Shown: one piece after another, positions 29,272 through 39,302 of the stretch | Layout of the letters: the number at the start of each line of letters is the position of its first letter | How positions within the stretch are numbered: position 1 is the first letter of the stretch | NCBI RefSeq assembly: GCF_002895435.1 | Contig: NZ_POYJ01000001.1 | Coordinates: 372,001-436,000, forward strand | Source: Aquimarina sediminis | GTDB taxonomy: Bacteria > Bacteroidota > Bacteroidia > Flavobacteriales > Flavobacteriaceae | DNA length: 64,000 nucleotides | Direction: 5' to 3' | The notes under the pieces: model-generated | Database searches by the model: none | Told to the model about the DNA's origin: nothing | What the model saw: only the letters and a program-made list of their open reading frames with translations | Program-made: the position numbers and the translations under genes

Positions 29272-29946
29272 ATGAATACACCGAATATTGCAAAAGAAGA
29301 TGTCTTAAATGCGTTTCAATATAGACATGCTACAAAAGAATTTGATGCTACCAAAACCATATCTGATGAAAACATGACTTTTATCCTTAAAACGGCAAAT
29401 TTATCACCTAGTTCTTTTGGTTTTGAGCCTTGGCATTTTATCGTAGTACAAGATATAGAATTACGAGAGTTGTTAAAGCCTGTGGCATGGGGAGCACCAT
29501 TAAAATTAGATACAGCAAGTCATTTTGTATTGGGCTTAAGTATGAAAGCACCCATGACCAAATGGGATTCTGATTACATAATGCATATGATGAAAAATGT
29601 AAAACAATTTCCAGAAGATGTTATTGAAATGTATTCAAAATTTTATAGAGAATTTCAAGAGCGTGATTTTAGTTTGGATACAGACAAGAAATTATTCGAT
29701 TGGGCATCCAAGCAAGCGTATATTGCTTTAGGTAATATGATGACTTCGGCCGCCTTAATAGGAATTGATAGTTGCCCAATTGAAGGTTTTCATCAAGAAA
29801 AAGTAGAGGCTTTATTGCAAGAAAAATTTGAAGTAGATACAGAGAAGTACGGATTATCATATATGGTAGCTTTTGGATACAGAAAAGCAGAACCACCACA
29901 TGTCAAATCTAGAAGAAATTTTGATGAAATCATTACCTGGAAGTAA
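29272..29946 (+). CDS. NAD(P)H-dependent oxidoreductase, nitroreductase family
   Basis: FMN-dependent nitroreductase fold: YRHATKEFDATKTISDENMTFILKTANLSPSSFGFEPWHFIVV at the start, a central YIALGNMMTSAALIGIDSCPIEGF segment contacting FMN, and YGLSYMVAFGYRKAEP near the end. I chose the ATG at 29272 (224 residues) because the family N-terminus begins there and because a promoter and operator occupy the upstream extension from 29194. It probably reduces quinones or nitro compounds. Likely controlled by the divergent HxlR protein. Confidence 0.93.
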   Translation: MNTPNIAKEDVLNAFQYRHATKEFDATKTISDENMTFILKTANLSPSSFGFEPWHFIVVQDIELRELLKPVAWGAPLKLDTASHFVLGLSMKAPMTKWDSDYIMHMMKNVKQFPEDVIEMYSKFYREFQERDFSLDTDKKLFDWASKQAYIALGNMMTSAALIGIDSCPIEGFHQEKVEALLQEKFEVDTEKYGLSYMVAFGYRKAEPPHVKSRRNFDEIITWK

Positions 29947-29982
29947 AAAAATATACCCAAAGATCAAGATCCTTGGGTATAT
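29946..29982 (-). terminator. Terminator of the leftward LytS/LytTR operon
   Basis: A strong hairpin, ATATACCCAA (29951-29960) paired with TTGGGTATAT (29973-29982) plus an inner GATC/GATC pair, is followed on the minus strand by a run of T (A-run at 29945-29950). It may also stop transcription from the nitroreductase side. Confidence 0.7.
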
Positions 29983-30098
29983 ACAGAATTGACATCCTCA
30001 ATTTTTTTAAAGTTTTTTAACTCAATATTTCTTCAAAGAACTCTTTCAAATAATGTTAGGAGGGAGAAGTGGGACGTATGAAAAGGAAATCTACCATT

Positions 30099-30794
30099 TT
30101 ATAATTTTGTCAAACCTTCTAATTTTTTGAAAACAGTGACCTTATACATTGCACTCACAGGTACTTTGTTATTTTCTATTAGCAAATATGTTCTGGTTGC
30201 CTTTGTAACTCTATCCAGATTCGAAATATATGATTTATGTGTACGCTCAAAATTCTCGGGCAGTAACGTAGTTATATTAATGAGCGTTTCAGAGATAAGG
30301 TACATTCTTACATCGGTAAAAATTTTCAAATAATTTCCAAAACTTTGGATATACAGAATTGATTTGAATGAAATATTAACAGGCATGCCATCATGCTTTA
30401 CCTGAAGTTCTTCATTTCCTCTATTTTTTTTGACCTGCGATATTTTCGAAGTCGAAACTTTGTTTATAGCTTTCAAAAAGCGTTCAATTTTTACAGGTTT
30501 CAATAAATAATCGACAACCCCATAATTATAACTTTCTAATGCATACTCAGAATACGCTGTAGTCAAAATAACTTTAGGTGGTTTTATCATAGAACGCAAA
30601 ACTTCCATACCATTAAGTTCTGGCATTTCTATATCCAGAAAGATGAGATCAACTTCATTTTGCTGAGCAAAATTGATGAATTCGAGAGGATTCCCTGTAC
30701 TTAATACTAATTCGAAGTTGTCAATTTTGGAACAATAATCTTCTAGTACTTTACGTGCTAGTATTTCATCATCTATGATGCCAATTTTAATCAT
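30099..30794 (-). CDS. LytTR family response regulator
   Basis: The receiver (MIKIGIIDDEILARKVLEDYC; LIFLDIEMPELNG; VILTTAYSEYALESYNYGVVDYLLKPV) is followed by a LytTR domain (ISFKSILYIQSFGNYLKIFTDVRMYLISETL ... FERTHKSYISNLDRV). It is coupled to the kinase upstream by a 1-bp overlap (TAATG). The divergent esterase-hydrolase genes beginning at 31981 are likely targets. Confidence 0.94.
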   Translation of the reverse strand: MIKIGIIDDEILARKVLEDYCSKIDNFELVLSTGNPLEFINFAQQNEVDLIFLDIEMPELNGMEVLRSMIKPPKVILTTAYSEYALESYNYGVVDYLLKPVKIERFLKAINKVSTSKISQVKKNRGNEELQVKHDGMPVNISFKSILYIQSFGNYLKIFTDVRMYLISETLINITTLLPENFERTHKSYISNLDRVTKATRTYLLIENNKVPVSAMYKVTVFKKLEGLTKL

Positions 30795-31795
30795 TAACTA
30801 TTTTTTAATATTGAAGCTGTTAAATCAATAGATAAGTTTATACGATACAGTTTTTCTATATCATCAATCTCTAATACGTGAGAATTTGGATATAATAGAT
30901 TCAAACGTCTTCTCACATTTTCAAGACCTAATCCTTTTCTTTTTGATGCAGAAACCATTGGAGGTTTTGAATTAACCACACAAAATTGAAGGGTAGTATT
31001 ATTTATAGAGGCAGAAATATCGATTGTACTCTGCTCATTAGTACTATGGGCACCATGTTTAACGGCATTTTCAACAAATGGGATGAGTAGCATTGGAGAA
31101 ATCCTTAACTCTAACAAATCTCCTTTAATTAAAAATTCAATAGTACAACGTGCACTCAATCTTTTTTCTTCAATTAATAAATAATTTTCTATAAATTCAA
31201 GTTCTTCTTTTAATAAAACGGTGTTTTTTTTAGAACTTTCTAATTGATACCTCATTAATTCAGAGAGCTGCATAACCACCTCAGGAGTTTCTGGCGATTG
31301 CTGTCTAGCTAGTGAATAAATACTATTTAATGAATTAAACAAAAAATGAGGATTTACTTGCTCTTTTAAATAGGTAAGCTCCATTTCTTTTTGCAATTTT
31401 TCTTTCTCCTCATTTTCTTTTTGGATGATCATGTTTCTTCTTAAGAAAAAAACAGCCATACCAGCTCCTGTTGTATAAAGAAGAAAGAAGAATATTTTAG
31501 AAGTGCCAGACCAACTATTTGTTCTTAAGTAGGAAAAAATAAGTAAACTTCCTATGAGTAGTATTCCATATATAAAATACCTTTTCTTATCTAGGAAAAA
31601 AGGAATAAGAATAAAATGATTTACCCAAATGAAACCCATAATCATAAAAGTATAATTAAGTCCATGTACGTAAAATAAATAATTAGTCTCAAAATTATCT
31701 TTAAAAAACAAATTACTCAATGTTTCAAGCATAAAAACCAGCAAGAAAGCTCCTGTATTAATGAGTATAGTATTCTTTATGGACCTATTAAACAT
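30794..31795 (-). CDS. LytS-type sensor histidine kinase
   Basis: Four transmembrane helices lie within the first 130 residues, then the H-box YLKEQVNPHFLFNSLNSIYSLAR, the N-box LLIPFVENAVKHGA and the G-box GLGLENVRRRLNLLYPN. It is the inner-membrane sensor for the adjacent LytTR protein. 185 bp separate it from the divergent esterase gene. Confidence 0.93.
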   Translation of the reverse strand: MFNRSIKNTILINTGAFLLVFMLETLSNLFFKDNFETNYLFYVHGLNYTFMIMGFIWVNHFILIPFFLDKKRYFIYGILLIGSLLIFSYLRTNSWSGTSKIFFFLLYTTGAGMAVFFLRRNMIIQKENEEKEKLQKEMELTYLKEQVNPHFLFNSLNSIYSLARQQSPETPEVVMQLSELMRYQLESSKKNTVLLKEELEFIENYLLIEEKRLSARCTIEFLIKGDLLELRISPMLLIPFVENAVKHGAHSTNEQSTIDISASINNTTLQFCVVNSKPPMVSASKRKGLGLENVRRRLNLLYPNSHVLEIDDIEKLYRINLSIDLTASILKNS

Positions 31796-31980
31796 ATATG
31801 TTTTTCTTAAAAGGATATAAAGATACTATCTATACCCAGCAGTTACTATAATTTCTTACAAAAGCTATATATCAATGATGAAATGATTTTGTCATTTAAC
31901 TTTTGCGTTTATCATATTTATGTTGTTAAACATAAGTTATGCGATAATTTAGTATTGCAAGTAGTAAAAATAAAGCAAAT

Positions 31981-33111
31981 ATGAAAATTACTAAATTATT
32001 AACATTAATATGTATAATAGTGTTAAATACTGTCTTTGCTCAAGAAAAGGCAGAAAAAGATCCTGACAAACCAGTAGTTACCTTAGGCGAAATATCTTCA
32101 CTTCATTCAAAAGTCTTAAACAAAACTATTCCACTATCAATCCATTTACCTGAGAACTACGATAGCTCCAAGAAAAGCTATCCCGTGCTGTATATGTTGG
32201 GTTCAGATTACCGAGCACGGTTCGCCATGTTAGCTTCTACACTAGACTACATGGGCGAGGGACAAATTCCTGAGATGATACTTATTGGAATAGATTTACC
32301 CGAAGGAAATAGTATTTTGTTGCCAACAAGGAAAAATCAAGACACAAAAATTCCAGATAATTATATTAACTTTTTTGAGACAGAGCTGATACCGCACGTT
32401 GATAATAATTACCGGACTGCTCCGTTCAAAGTTCTTTTTGGCGGTTCTAACAGTGGATTTTTCTGTGTGTACACACTACTCAACAACCCTCTTCTATTTA
32501 ATGGCTACTTCGCAAGCAGTCCATCCCTTATGATCATACCGACAGAGCTTCAACAAAAAATAAAATCAGGTCGGTTAAAAACGCTTTCGGAAAACAGATT
32601 TCTACACATCATTTACAGCGATGATGAGGGATTAACAAATCACGTTTCTGAATTCACTCGTGTTTTAGCAGACCATAAACCAGAGAGTTTTACCTATAAA
32701 GTGGATGAATTGGTGAACCAAGGTCATGTACCAGCGATGGATTTCACAATGTTTCTTCTCGCGCTATACCCTGACTTCAATCCCTACGAAAAATTGGACT
32801 CCTTGGATAAAGTTATACAACATTTCGAAATGCTATCAAAACGATATGGATATGAAATCCAGCCACCTGTATCGGTCATAATGGACCTTGGTTTTGACAA
32901 CATAATAAGTAAGAATTTAGTTGTCGCAGAAGAAATATTTCAACGTTCCTTACAACTGTATCCTGAAGCTAAGGAGTTTTATGTCGGAATGGGTGTTGTA
33001 CGAAGAAATCAAGGTCAGCTAGAAAATGCTAAGGTCATGTTCGAAAAAGCATTGGCAATTGACCCTGATTTTTCTCTCGCTAAAAGGTGGCTAAAAAGAG
33101 TCGAGAAATGA
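31981..33111 (+). CDS. Exported esterase-D-type alpha/beta hydrolase with C-terminal TPR
   Basis: The signal peptide ends at VFAQ. Residues 30-270 are an esterase (Esterase_D/Fes-like) domain: LPENYDSSKKSYPVLYMLGSD and the nucleophile elbow LFGGSNSGFF with Ser156; the usual GHSxGG is altered to GGSNSG but the Ser is kept. A candidate His is in NQGHVPAMDF. The last 75 residues form TPR helices (AEEIFQRSLQLYPEAKEFYVGMGVVRRNQGQLENAKVMFEKALAIDPD). It is the first gene of the exported-hydrolase series. Substrate unknown. Confidence 0.87.
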   Translation: MKITKLLTLICIIVLNTVFAQEKAEKDPDKPVVTLGEISSLHSKVLNKTIPLSIHLPENYDSSKKSYPVLYMLGSDYRARFAMLASTLDYMGEGQIPEMILIGIDLPEGNSILLPTRKNQDTKIPDNYINFFETELIPHVDNNYRTAPFKVLFGGSNSGFFCVYTLLNNPLLFNGYFASSPSLMIIPTELQQKIKSGRLKTLSENRFLHIIYSDDEGLTNHVSEFTRVLADHKPESFTYKVDELVNQGHVPAMDFTMFLLALYPDFNPYEKLDSLDKVIQHFEMLSKRYGYEIQPPVSVIMDLGFDNIISKNLVVAEEIFQRSLQLYPEAKEFYVGMGVVRRNQGQLENAKVMFEKALAIDPDFSLAKRWLKRVEK

Positions 33112-33263
33112 TATCTGGCTTTACTCATCGAAGATCTACTGGGTGGGTACTCAGGTTTTTGAACACCTCAGATCCGAAGAATATCTATAGAAGCATCAAA
33201 CTCCTTAACGACTAATAAACATAAATCAAATCAAAAGAAGAATTTCTTAAAAAGCTATTAATA

Positions 33264-35093
33264 ATGAAAAAAAGTGTCACAATCTTCCTCCTCATCATTC
33301 TTTTTCAATCATGTGCAGAAGAATCGAATACCGATACTACAGTTGATATCATTAAAAAGGTAGAAAATGGTCTCACAACTCGTGTGCACATAGATGGTGA
33401 TTCAACATGGTCTATACAAGAGCGTATGAAACATTACGGAATTCCGGGTGTTAGTATTGCGGTGATACATAACGGCAAAATTGCCTGGACAAAAGGGTAT
33501 GGTGTCGTGGATAAAGAAAGTAAAGCTCCCGTGACAGAACAAACACTTTTCCAGGCAGCCGCAACTAGTATGCCGGTAACGGCTTATGGAGCATTACGTC
33601 TTGTAGAACAAAATAAAGTAGTCTTAGATAAAAACATTAATAGCTACCTAAAATCCTGGAAAGTACCAGAAAATGAATTCACTAAAGAAAAGAAAGTTAC
33701 CCTAAAAAATCTTTTGAATCATTCTGCAGGAATACATCCTCGTGGAACAGGATCATATAGTATAAATGAAAAAAAACCAACACTTGTAGATATTTTAGGC
33801 GGAACTTATCCAGCCAAAAACGATCCAGTTACAGTAAACAAAAAGCCTGGTGAAAGTGTTCGTTTTGCATATACTAGTTATGTACCTATTCAACAAATGA
33901 TGCTGGATGTTGAGAAAAAAACATTCCCAGAGATCATGCATGAACTCGTGTTACAACCCTTAGAAATGGATAATAGTACTTTTAATCAATCTCTTACTAC
34001 AGAGCAATTGACTAAAGTAGCAACGGGTTACTTAAAAGATGGTTCTGTGGTAAAAGGTAAAAGAAATATCTATCCTTCAATGGCTTCATATGGGTTATGG
34101 ACAACCGCAGAGGATTATGCAAAATTTATAACCAATGTACAACAAACCTTAAAAGGTAAGAGTACTAAAGGATTATCAAAAAACCTGACAGAATTAATGG
34201 GGACACCATATGGAGTGAGTAATTCTGGTTGGTCATATACACTGGGGTTAGGGTTTCAACTTTTGAATAAAAGAGATGAAATCTACTTAAGGCATCACGG
34301 ATGGAATAGAGGTTTCTATGCTGAGATTGTGGCTCATAGAGACAAAGGTTATGGTGTGGTAGTGTTCACTAATTCTACTTTTCCAGCTTTTAATGCCGAA
34401 GTGATTCGTTCTGTTGCTCTGGCTTATGATTGGGATAATTATGTTCCAGTACATAAAAATATAGAGATTGAACAGTCTTTAATCAACAAAATTACTGGTA
34501 GATATATGTCCAATGGTAGGATTGTAGAAGTTTTTCAAAAGGATAATCAACTGTTTTATAAAAATATACTTGACGTACAAGCAGAAGAACTCATCAAAAT
34601 CTCTGATAGTAGTTTTGTTAGAAGAAATTCTAGTCGATTTATTCAATTCAAACCAGATACTGCAAATAAAACAGTGAATTTACTTTACCTGAATAGAAAC
34701 GATGGGACAGTAGCTGCAACTTTTGTTAAGATGAATACTTATAAAAAAGAACCAGTAGAATTCCTTCTGGAAGGCGACTTTGACAAAGCACTTAATGCAT
34801 ATAGAACCTTAATCGAAGATGACCCAACTTATCTTACTGTTACTGAAGACTATTTAAATGATGTAGGATATAGTTTTTTCCATGAAGATAGAATGAGATT
34901 ATCACAAGACATTTTCAAAATGAATATGATACTCTATCCAGATAGTTTTAAAGTGTATGATAGTTATGCAGAAGCTTGTACGAAAATAGGAGAAATTGAT
35001 CTGGCAATTAAAAACTACACTAAATCGCTTGAGTTAAACCCTAAAAATAACCGTACCAGACATAAGCTTGAAGAACTACAAAAAAGTGAATAA
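33264..35093 (+). CDS. Lipoprotein with beta-lactamase fold lacking SxxK (predicted inactive) plus TPR
   Basis: A lipobox (LFQSC, Cys17) marks an outer- or inner-membrane lipoprotein. Residues 45-390 match the class C beta-lactamase/serine hydrolase fold (GIPGVSIAVIHNGKIAWTKGYGVVDKESKAPVTEQTLFQAA). At the SxxK position the sequence is A100-T-S-M103, so both the nucleophile and the Lys are replaced; the YSN box is YTS, while HHGWNRGF stands near the HxG position. The C-terminus carries TPR units (about 520-609). It is probably a pseudoenzyme acting as binding or regulatory partner. The next gene encodes an intact paralogue. Confidence 0.88.
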   Translation: MKKSVTIFLLIILFQSCAEESNTDTTVDIIKKVENGLTTRVHIDGDSTWSIQERMKHYGIPGVSIAVIHNGKIAWTKGYGVVDKESKAPVTEQTLFQAAATSMPVTAYGALRLVEQNKVVLDKNINSYLKSWKVPENEFTKEKKVTLKNLLNHSAGIHPRGTGSYSINEKKPTLVDILGGTYPAKNDPVTVNKKPGESVRFAYTSYVPIQQMMLDVEKKTFPEIMHELVLQPLEMDNSTFNQSLTTEQLTKVATGYLKDGSVVKGKRNIYPSMASYGLWTTAEDYAKFITNVQQTLKGKSTKGLSKNLTELMGTPYGVSNSGWSYTLGLGFQLLNKRDEIYLRHHGWNRGFYAEIVAHRDKGYGVVVFTNSTFPAFNAEVIRSVALAYDWDNYVPVHKNIEIEQSLINKITGRYMSNGRIVEVFQKDNQLFYKNILDVQAEELIKISDSSFVRRNSSRFIQFKPDTANKTVNLLYLNRNDGTVAATFVKMNTYKKEPVEFLLEGDFDKALNAYRTLIEDDPTYLTVTEDYLNDVGYSFFHEDRMRLSQDIFKMNMILYPDSFKVYDSYAEACTKIGEIDLAIKNYTKSLELNPKNNRTRHKLEELQKSE

Positions 35094-35152
35094 TACTACC
35101 ATAAAAGAAATAGAATCAAAAATATATTAAAACGAAAAATTTAATAACGACT

Positions 35153-37138
35153 ATGAAAAACAAAATAGGATTATTATTTATCACTCTTCTTGTTATTACG
35201 ATTAGTAGCTTCGCTCAACAAAAAGAGAATCATGCACCAATGGTCACAACCGCAGAAGCAGAACTCTCATTTTGGGATATTCCTTATTTAGAAAAAGCCT
35301 TTATTGATACAGCACCACAGGCTAGAGAAGATAATATTCTGGTTGGTAAGCTAGGAGTTGATGGTGGTAATAAAGCAATGGTTCTAAAACTAGCCCAAGA
35401 GATTATTGATACGACGCTACATGGCGATTACGATGCCTTACTTATTTCACACAAAAACAAATTGGTTTTTGAATCCTATTACAGAAAAGGTCGTGTCGAT
35501 CTGCCACATCCGCAAGCTTCAGCAACTAAAGCCTATACCAGTTTGTTACTTGGTCGAGCTATACAGCTAGGCTATTTATCTATGGCTGATTTAGACAAAC
35601 CTCTAATCAGCTTTCTCAAAGAACTGGATACAACAAATCTTGCTAAAGGTGCAGAAAAAATCACGCTCCATAAAGCATTGATTATGCATGGGGGTCTTGG
35701 TATTAGTGAAGAACAGCGTAAAAAATTAGAAAAACCTTCTAGTGAGTTAAAAGGGCAAGGATTTGTTCAGACTCTTTTGGAATATAGTACACCAATCACT
35801 CAAGACACTCAGGTATACAAATATGGTAACTATAATCCCATTTTGGTAATGCAAGTAATTGATGCCGTTGTACCTGGAAATGCCCAAGATTTTATTAAGA
35901 AAGAGTTGCTAGACAAATTAGGTATCACCAATTATCATTGGAAGAATGCCGTAAGTGGTCAGCCAGAGGCGGGATGGCGTGTAAGTCTAAAATCACGCGA
36001 TATGTTGAAGTTGGGCTCCTTAATTGCCAATAAAGGCAAATGGAATGGAGAACAGCTTATTTCAGAAGATTACCTAGCAAAGGCTATCAGTAACGTTACT
36101 AAACCTACTCAAGATTGGATGCCCAAAAATTATAACTACGGTTATTTTTTTTACCAAACAGATATCACAGTTGAGGATATAGATTATAGTACCAGTTTTG
36201 CTTGGGGAGGAGGAGGACAATACATTATAACAGTAGAAGAATTGGACTTGATTATTGTGATTAATGGTCATGACAGGGAGGATACGATAATGACTCAGGT
36301 TTCAAAAGTAATCATTCCAGCATTTGTAAAAAGTGGTTCTCCATCCTTTGAAGATCGTTATTTAGGGCAAAAACGACCCGGTTTAACGCCCAAAGTTTTC
36401 GCTCCTGATATTGTTTCTACGAAAGGATGGGAAGTAAGTGGTGTCTTCACGCCCGACTTTAAAGAATTCTATTTCATCAGAGAAGCTGGAGAAAATAAAA
36501 AACAAGAATTTGTAGTTTTTCAATATAAAAATAATCACTGGCAAGAGTCAGTAATATCTCCAAGAGTGGGACAACCTTTTATCTCTCCTGATGGTAAGGT
36601 TATACATTTGGGCAAAAATTATAAGGAACGCACTATGACAGGAGGTTGGTCTGAGTTAAAAAGTTTAGGAAAACCTTTTAAAGACATCCACATCATGCGT
36701 CTAACAGCTTCATCAAAAGGAACCTATGCTTTTGACGAGGCAACCAGAGACGGTAATGGTGTTCTTCGTTATTCACGATTAATAGAAGGTAAACGTGAGG
36801 ATCCTAAGCCATTCAGCAAAGAAATAAACGCTGGAAAATGGAATGCTCATCCATTCATTGCTCCAGATGAATCGTATATCCTGTGGGATTGTGAAAGAGA
36901 TAGTGGGTTTGGCGATGCTGATATCTATGTTAGCTTTAAGCAACAAGATGGTTCATGGGGGAAAGCTATCAACTTGGGTGAAAAGGTAAACACCGACGCT
37001 TGGGAAGCGGGTGCACGTGTAACGCCAGACGGGAAATACCTTTTCTTTAATAGAAACATGGGTTCTGACCAATATGAAAACATAGATATATTTTGGGTGG
37101 ATGCGCAGATTATTGATAATTTAAGACCTAAGCAATAG
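35153..37138 (+). CDS. Exported serine hydrolase (beta-lactamase fold) with C-terminal PD40/WD40-like repeats
   Basis: A signal peptide (LFITLLVITISSFAQ) precedes a beta-lactamase-type domain with intact S123-A-T-K126 and a YGN triad (YKYGNYNP), so it should be active as an esterase or peptidase. From about residue 410 comes a second part with repeated SPDGK/APDES-type blades (FISPDGKVIHLGKN; FIAPDESYILWDCERDS; RVTPDGKYLFFNRNMGS), as in TolB/PD40 propellers. At 661 residues this fusion is longer than stand-alone serine hydrolases. It lies 59 bp after the inactive paralogue. Confidence 0.88.
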   Translation: MKNKIGLLFITLLVITISSFAQQKENHAPMVTTAEAELSFWDIPYLEKAFIDTAPQAREDNILVGKLGVDGGNKAMVLKLAQEIIDTTLHGDYDALLISHKNKLVFESYYRKGRVDLPHPQASATKAYTSLLLGRAIQLGYLSMADLDKPLISFLKELDTTNLAKGAEKITLHKALIMHGGLGISEEQRKKLEKPSSELKGQGFVQTLLEYSTPITQDTQVYKYGNYNPILVMQVIDAVVPGNAQDFIKKELLDKLGITNYHWKNAVSGQPEAGWRVSLKSRDMLKLGSLIANKGKWNGEQLISEDYLAKAISNVTKPTQDWMPKNYNYGYFFYQTDITVEDIDYSTSFAWGGGGQYIITVEELDLIIVINGHDREDTIMTQVSKVIIPAFVKSGSPSFEDRYLGQKRPGLTPKVFAPDIVSTKGWEVSGVFTPDFKEFYFIREAGENKKQEFVVFQYKNNHWQESVISPRVGQPFISPDGKVIHLGKNYKERTMTGGWSELKSLGKPFKDIHIMRLTASSKGTYAFDEATRDGNGVLRYSRLIEGKREDPKPFSKEINAGKWNAHPFIAPDESYILWDCERDSGFGDADIYVSFKQQDGSWGKAINLGEKVNTDAWEAGARVTPDGKYLFFNRNMGSDQYENIDIFWVDAQIIDNLRPKQ

Positions 37139-37268
37139 TGTATTTAATTAATTGAGGTTGGTTAGTTGTATTTGTTTTTTGTCATCATTTCCCAAAAGGA
37201 TCACAATTCAGAAACCAATTACGACATTTCAAAATATTATGATTTCATTTTTTTGTGAATCCTAAGAT

Positions 37269-37318
37269 ATTTGAATTGCTAATAACAGTATTCCTTTTGG
37301 TTTGTATGCAATTCAAAT
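37269..37318 (+). repeat. 11-bp inverted repeat upstream of the third LytS gene
   Basis: ATTTGAATTGC at 37269-37279 pairs perfectly with GCAATTCAAAT at 37308-37318 across 28 bases. It starts 130 bp after the serine-hydrolase stop and ends 54 bp before the kinase start. It may be an operator or a weak terminator; no T-run follows. Confidence 0.45.
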
Positions 37319-37372
37319 AATTCCGTTATTCGTATTAACCTAAAAGTAATATCACTAATAAGCTTATAATTA

Positions 37373-38467
37373 ATGGCACTATTTAATAAAAAAAGACGCA
37401 TACAGTATTTAGGCTTTAATGATATTTGGTTTTCTGTAATTGGTATTCTTATTATAAGTCTTATTACAAACTATTTATTCAATAATCCATCAGAAAGAGC
37501 ATCAATAGTATTAGTAGTTATAGGTTGGTTTGCTGCATTAATTAATGTCATTTGTGATTGGTTTATCATAAGGTCTATTTTGATTTTTTTACGAAAAAAA
37601 TATCCCGATTTCAAAGATGATTTTAAGCGTATTATTTTCTTGCTTTTTGCAATTATTTGTGTAATCCTATTTGTTGATTTTACAATGGGTTTTTTACTTG
37701 CACAATTTTTTATCTTTTTAGGATTCGAATCTTCACATATGGTAATTTTGAGGGTTCTTTTACCCGTTTTTTTGATTATTATTATGACAATGGCAATATA
37801 TGAGGCAATTTATTATTATGTTAGGCTTAAAAAATCAATTCGAGAAGAAGAACAAACAAAACAGGTAATGATACAGGCGCAGTTAGATACTTTAAGAAAT
37901 CAAGCGCAGCCTCATTTTTTGTTTAATAGCTTAAATACCTTGCGAGATATTATTGACAATGACACTAAGGAAGATGCTAAAGATTTTGTAGATAATTTAT
38001 CTGGTGTATATCGCTTTATTATCGAATCTGATAATTCAAATTTAATTTCCTTAGAAAAAGAGTTGAAATTTGCTAAAGCGTATATTCATATTCAATCAGA
38101 GAGATTTGGAGATAACCTAAAAGTGAATTGGGATATCCCCGAGGATAAACACTCCGCAATGATAGTGCCTATGAGTATACAACTTTTGCTAGAAAATGCC
38201 ATAAAGCACAACATCGTTTCTAAGGCCAAACCTTTACTTGTCACTGTAGTCATTAAAGGCGATACCTTGGTTGTAAGTAACAAAATTCAAGCAAAATCAA
38301 CCCAAACACCATCTACAAAAATCGGGTTAAAAAATATTGAACAACGATATATTTTAATTTCTAAAAAATCACCAGAAATTATAAATGATGGAAATCAATT
38401 TACCGTTGTGTTACCTTTATTAAAATTATCCGATCAAAATAAAAATTATGCAAATACTAATCATTGA
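37373..38467 (+). CDS. LytS-type sensor histidine kinase
   Basis: It has four transmembrane helices in residues 15-155, then a coiled segment (SIREEEQTKQVMIQAQLDTLRNQ), the H-box AQPHFLFNSLNTLRDII (Gln where the other two kinases have Asn), the N-box QLLLENAIKHNI and the G-box IGLKNIEQRYIL. It overlaps the response regulator by 20 bp. Together they form the third LytS/LytTR pair in the window and close off the hydrolase block at 31.9-37.1 kb. Confidence 0.93.
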   Translation: MALFNKKRRIQYLGFNDIWFSVIGILIISLITNYLFNNPSERASIVLVVIGWFAALINVICDWFIIRSILIFLRKKYPDFKDDFKRIIFLLFAIICVILFVDFTMGFLLAQFFIFLGFESSHMVILRVLLPVFLIIIMTMAIYEAIYYYVRLKKSIREEEQTKQVMIQAQLDTLRNQAQPHFLFNSLNTLRDIIDNDTKEDAKDFVDNLSGVYRFIIESDNSNLISLEKELKFAKAYIHIQSERFGDNLKVNWDIPEDKHSAMIVPMSIQLLLENAIKHNIVSKAKPLLVTVVIKGDTLVVSNKIQAKSTQTPSTKIGLKNIEQRYILISKKSPEIINDGNQFTVVLPLLKLSDQNKNYANTNH

Positions 38468-39203
38468 AGATGAACCGAGGGCTGCAAGGCAATTACAAAA
38501 TTTATTATCCAAAAGTGCCTTTAATTTTCAGTTATTAGATATTATTGATACTGTTGAAGATGCAGTTTTATGGTTTGCGCAAAATACTTCGCCAGATCTT
38601 GTATTCATGGATATTCAATTAGCAGATGGGCTGAGTTTTGAAATATTTCAGAAAGTAGAAGTCGTTGCCCCGATTATTTTTACAACAGCCTTTGATCAGT
38701 ATGCTATTCAGGCATTTAAAGTAAATAGTATCGATTATTTACTTAAACCTATTCAGAACGATGAATTGGATACAGCCTTACAAAAATTTATGAATTCTAA
38801 TAAGGCAGCTACTCAAATTGAACCGGTACTTCTAAAAGAACTTCTTAGTTCCATGCAAACACCACAAAAACGATCGGGTATACTGGTTAAAGAGGGTAGT
38901 GGGTTTGTTCAAATTAGAATCTCAGAACTCTTATACGCATATTCTCAGGATAGTATCACTTTTGGCGTGACTCATACTAAACGATACATTATAGATGAGA
39001 CGATGGATCAATTATTTGACTCGTTAGACGATACTAAGTTTTATAGAATTAATAGAGGTCAGATTATATCCAAAAATTCAATCTATAAAATTGACCCTTA
39101 TTTTAACCATCGTGTTAAGTTATCTATTACCAATCCCCGTGATCAAGAGTTTATTGTAAGTAGACAAAAGACAAGTGATTTTAAAGAATGGATGAATAGA
39201 TAG
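38448..39203 (+). CDS. LytTR family response regulator
   Basis: Receiver: MQILIIEDEPRAARQLQNLL, LVFMDIQLADGLSFEIF (phosphoacceptor Asp), IIFTTAFDQYAIQAFKVNSIDYLLKPI. LytTR domain: RSGILVKEGSGFVQIRISELLYAYSQDSITFGV ... FYRINRGQIISKNSI. It overlaps the 3' end of the kinase gene. Probable control of the flanking hydrolase genes. Confidence 0.94.
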   Translation: MQILIIEDEPRAARQLQNLLSKSAFNFQLLDIIDTVEDAVLWFAQNTSPDLVFMDIQLADGLSFEIFQKVEVVAPIIFTTAFDQYAIQAFKVNSIDYLLKPIQNDELDTALQKFMNSNKAATQIEPVLLKELLSSMQTPQKRSGILVKEGSGFVQIRISELLYAYSQDSITFGVTHTKRYIIDETMDQLFDSLDDTKFYRINRGQIISKNSIYKIDPYFNHRVKLSITNPRDQEFIVSRQKTSDFKEWMNR

Positions 39204-39302
39204 ATAGCGACATTTCAAGTATTAATACCTACGTTTCAACAGAAGGTACTACTATAGAAGATGTGTTAAAACTATGTTTGTGATGTAATCAAAAGCAACA
39301 TC

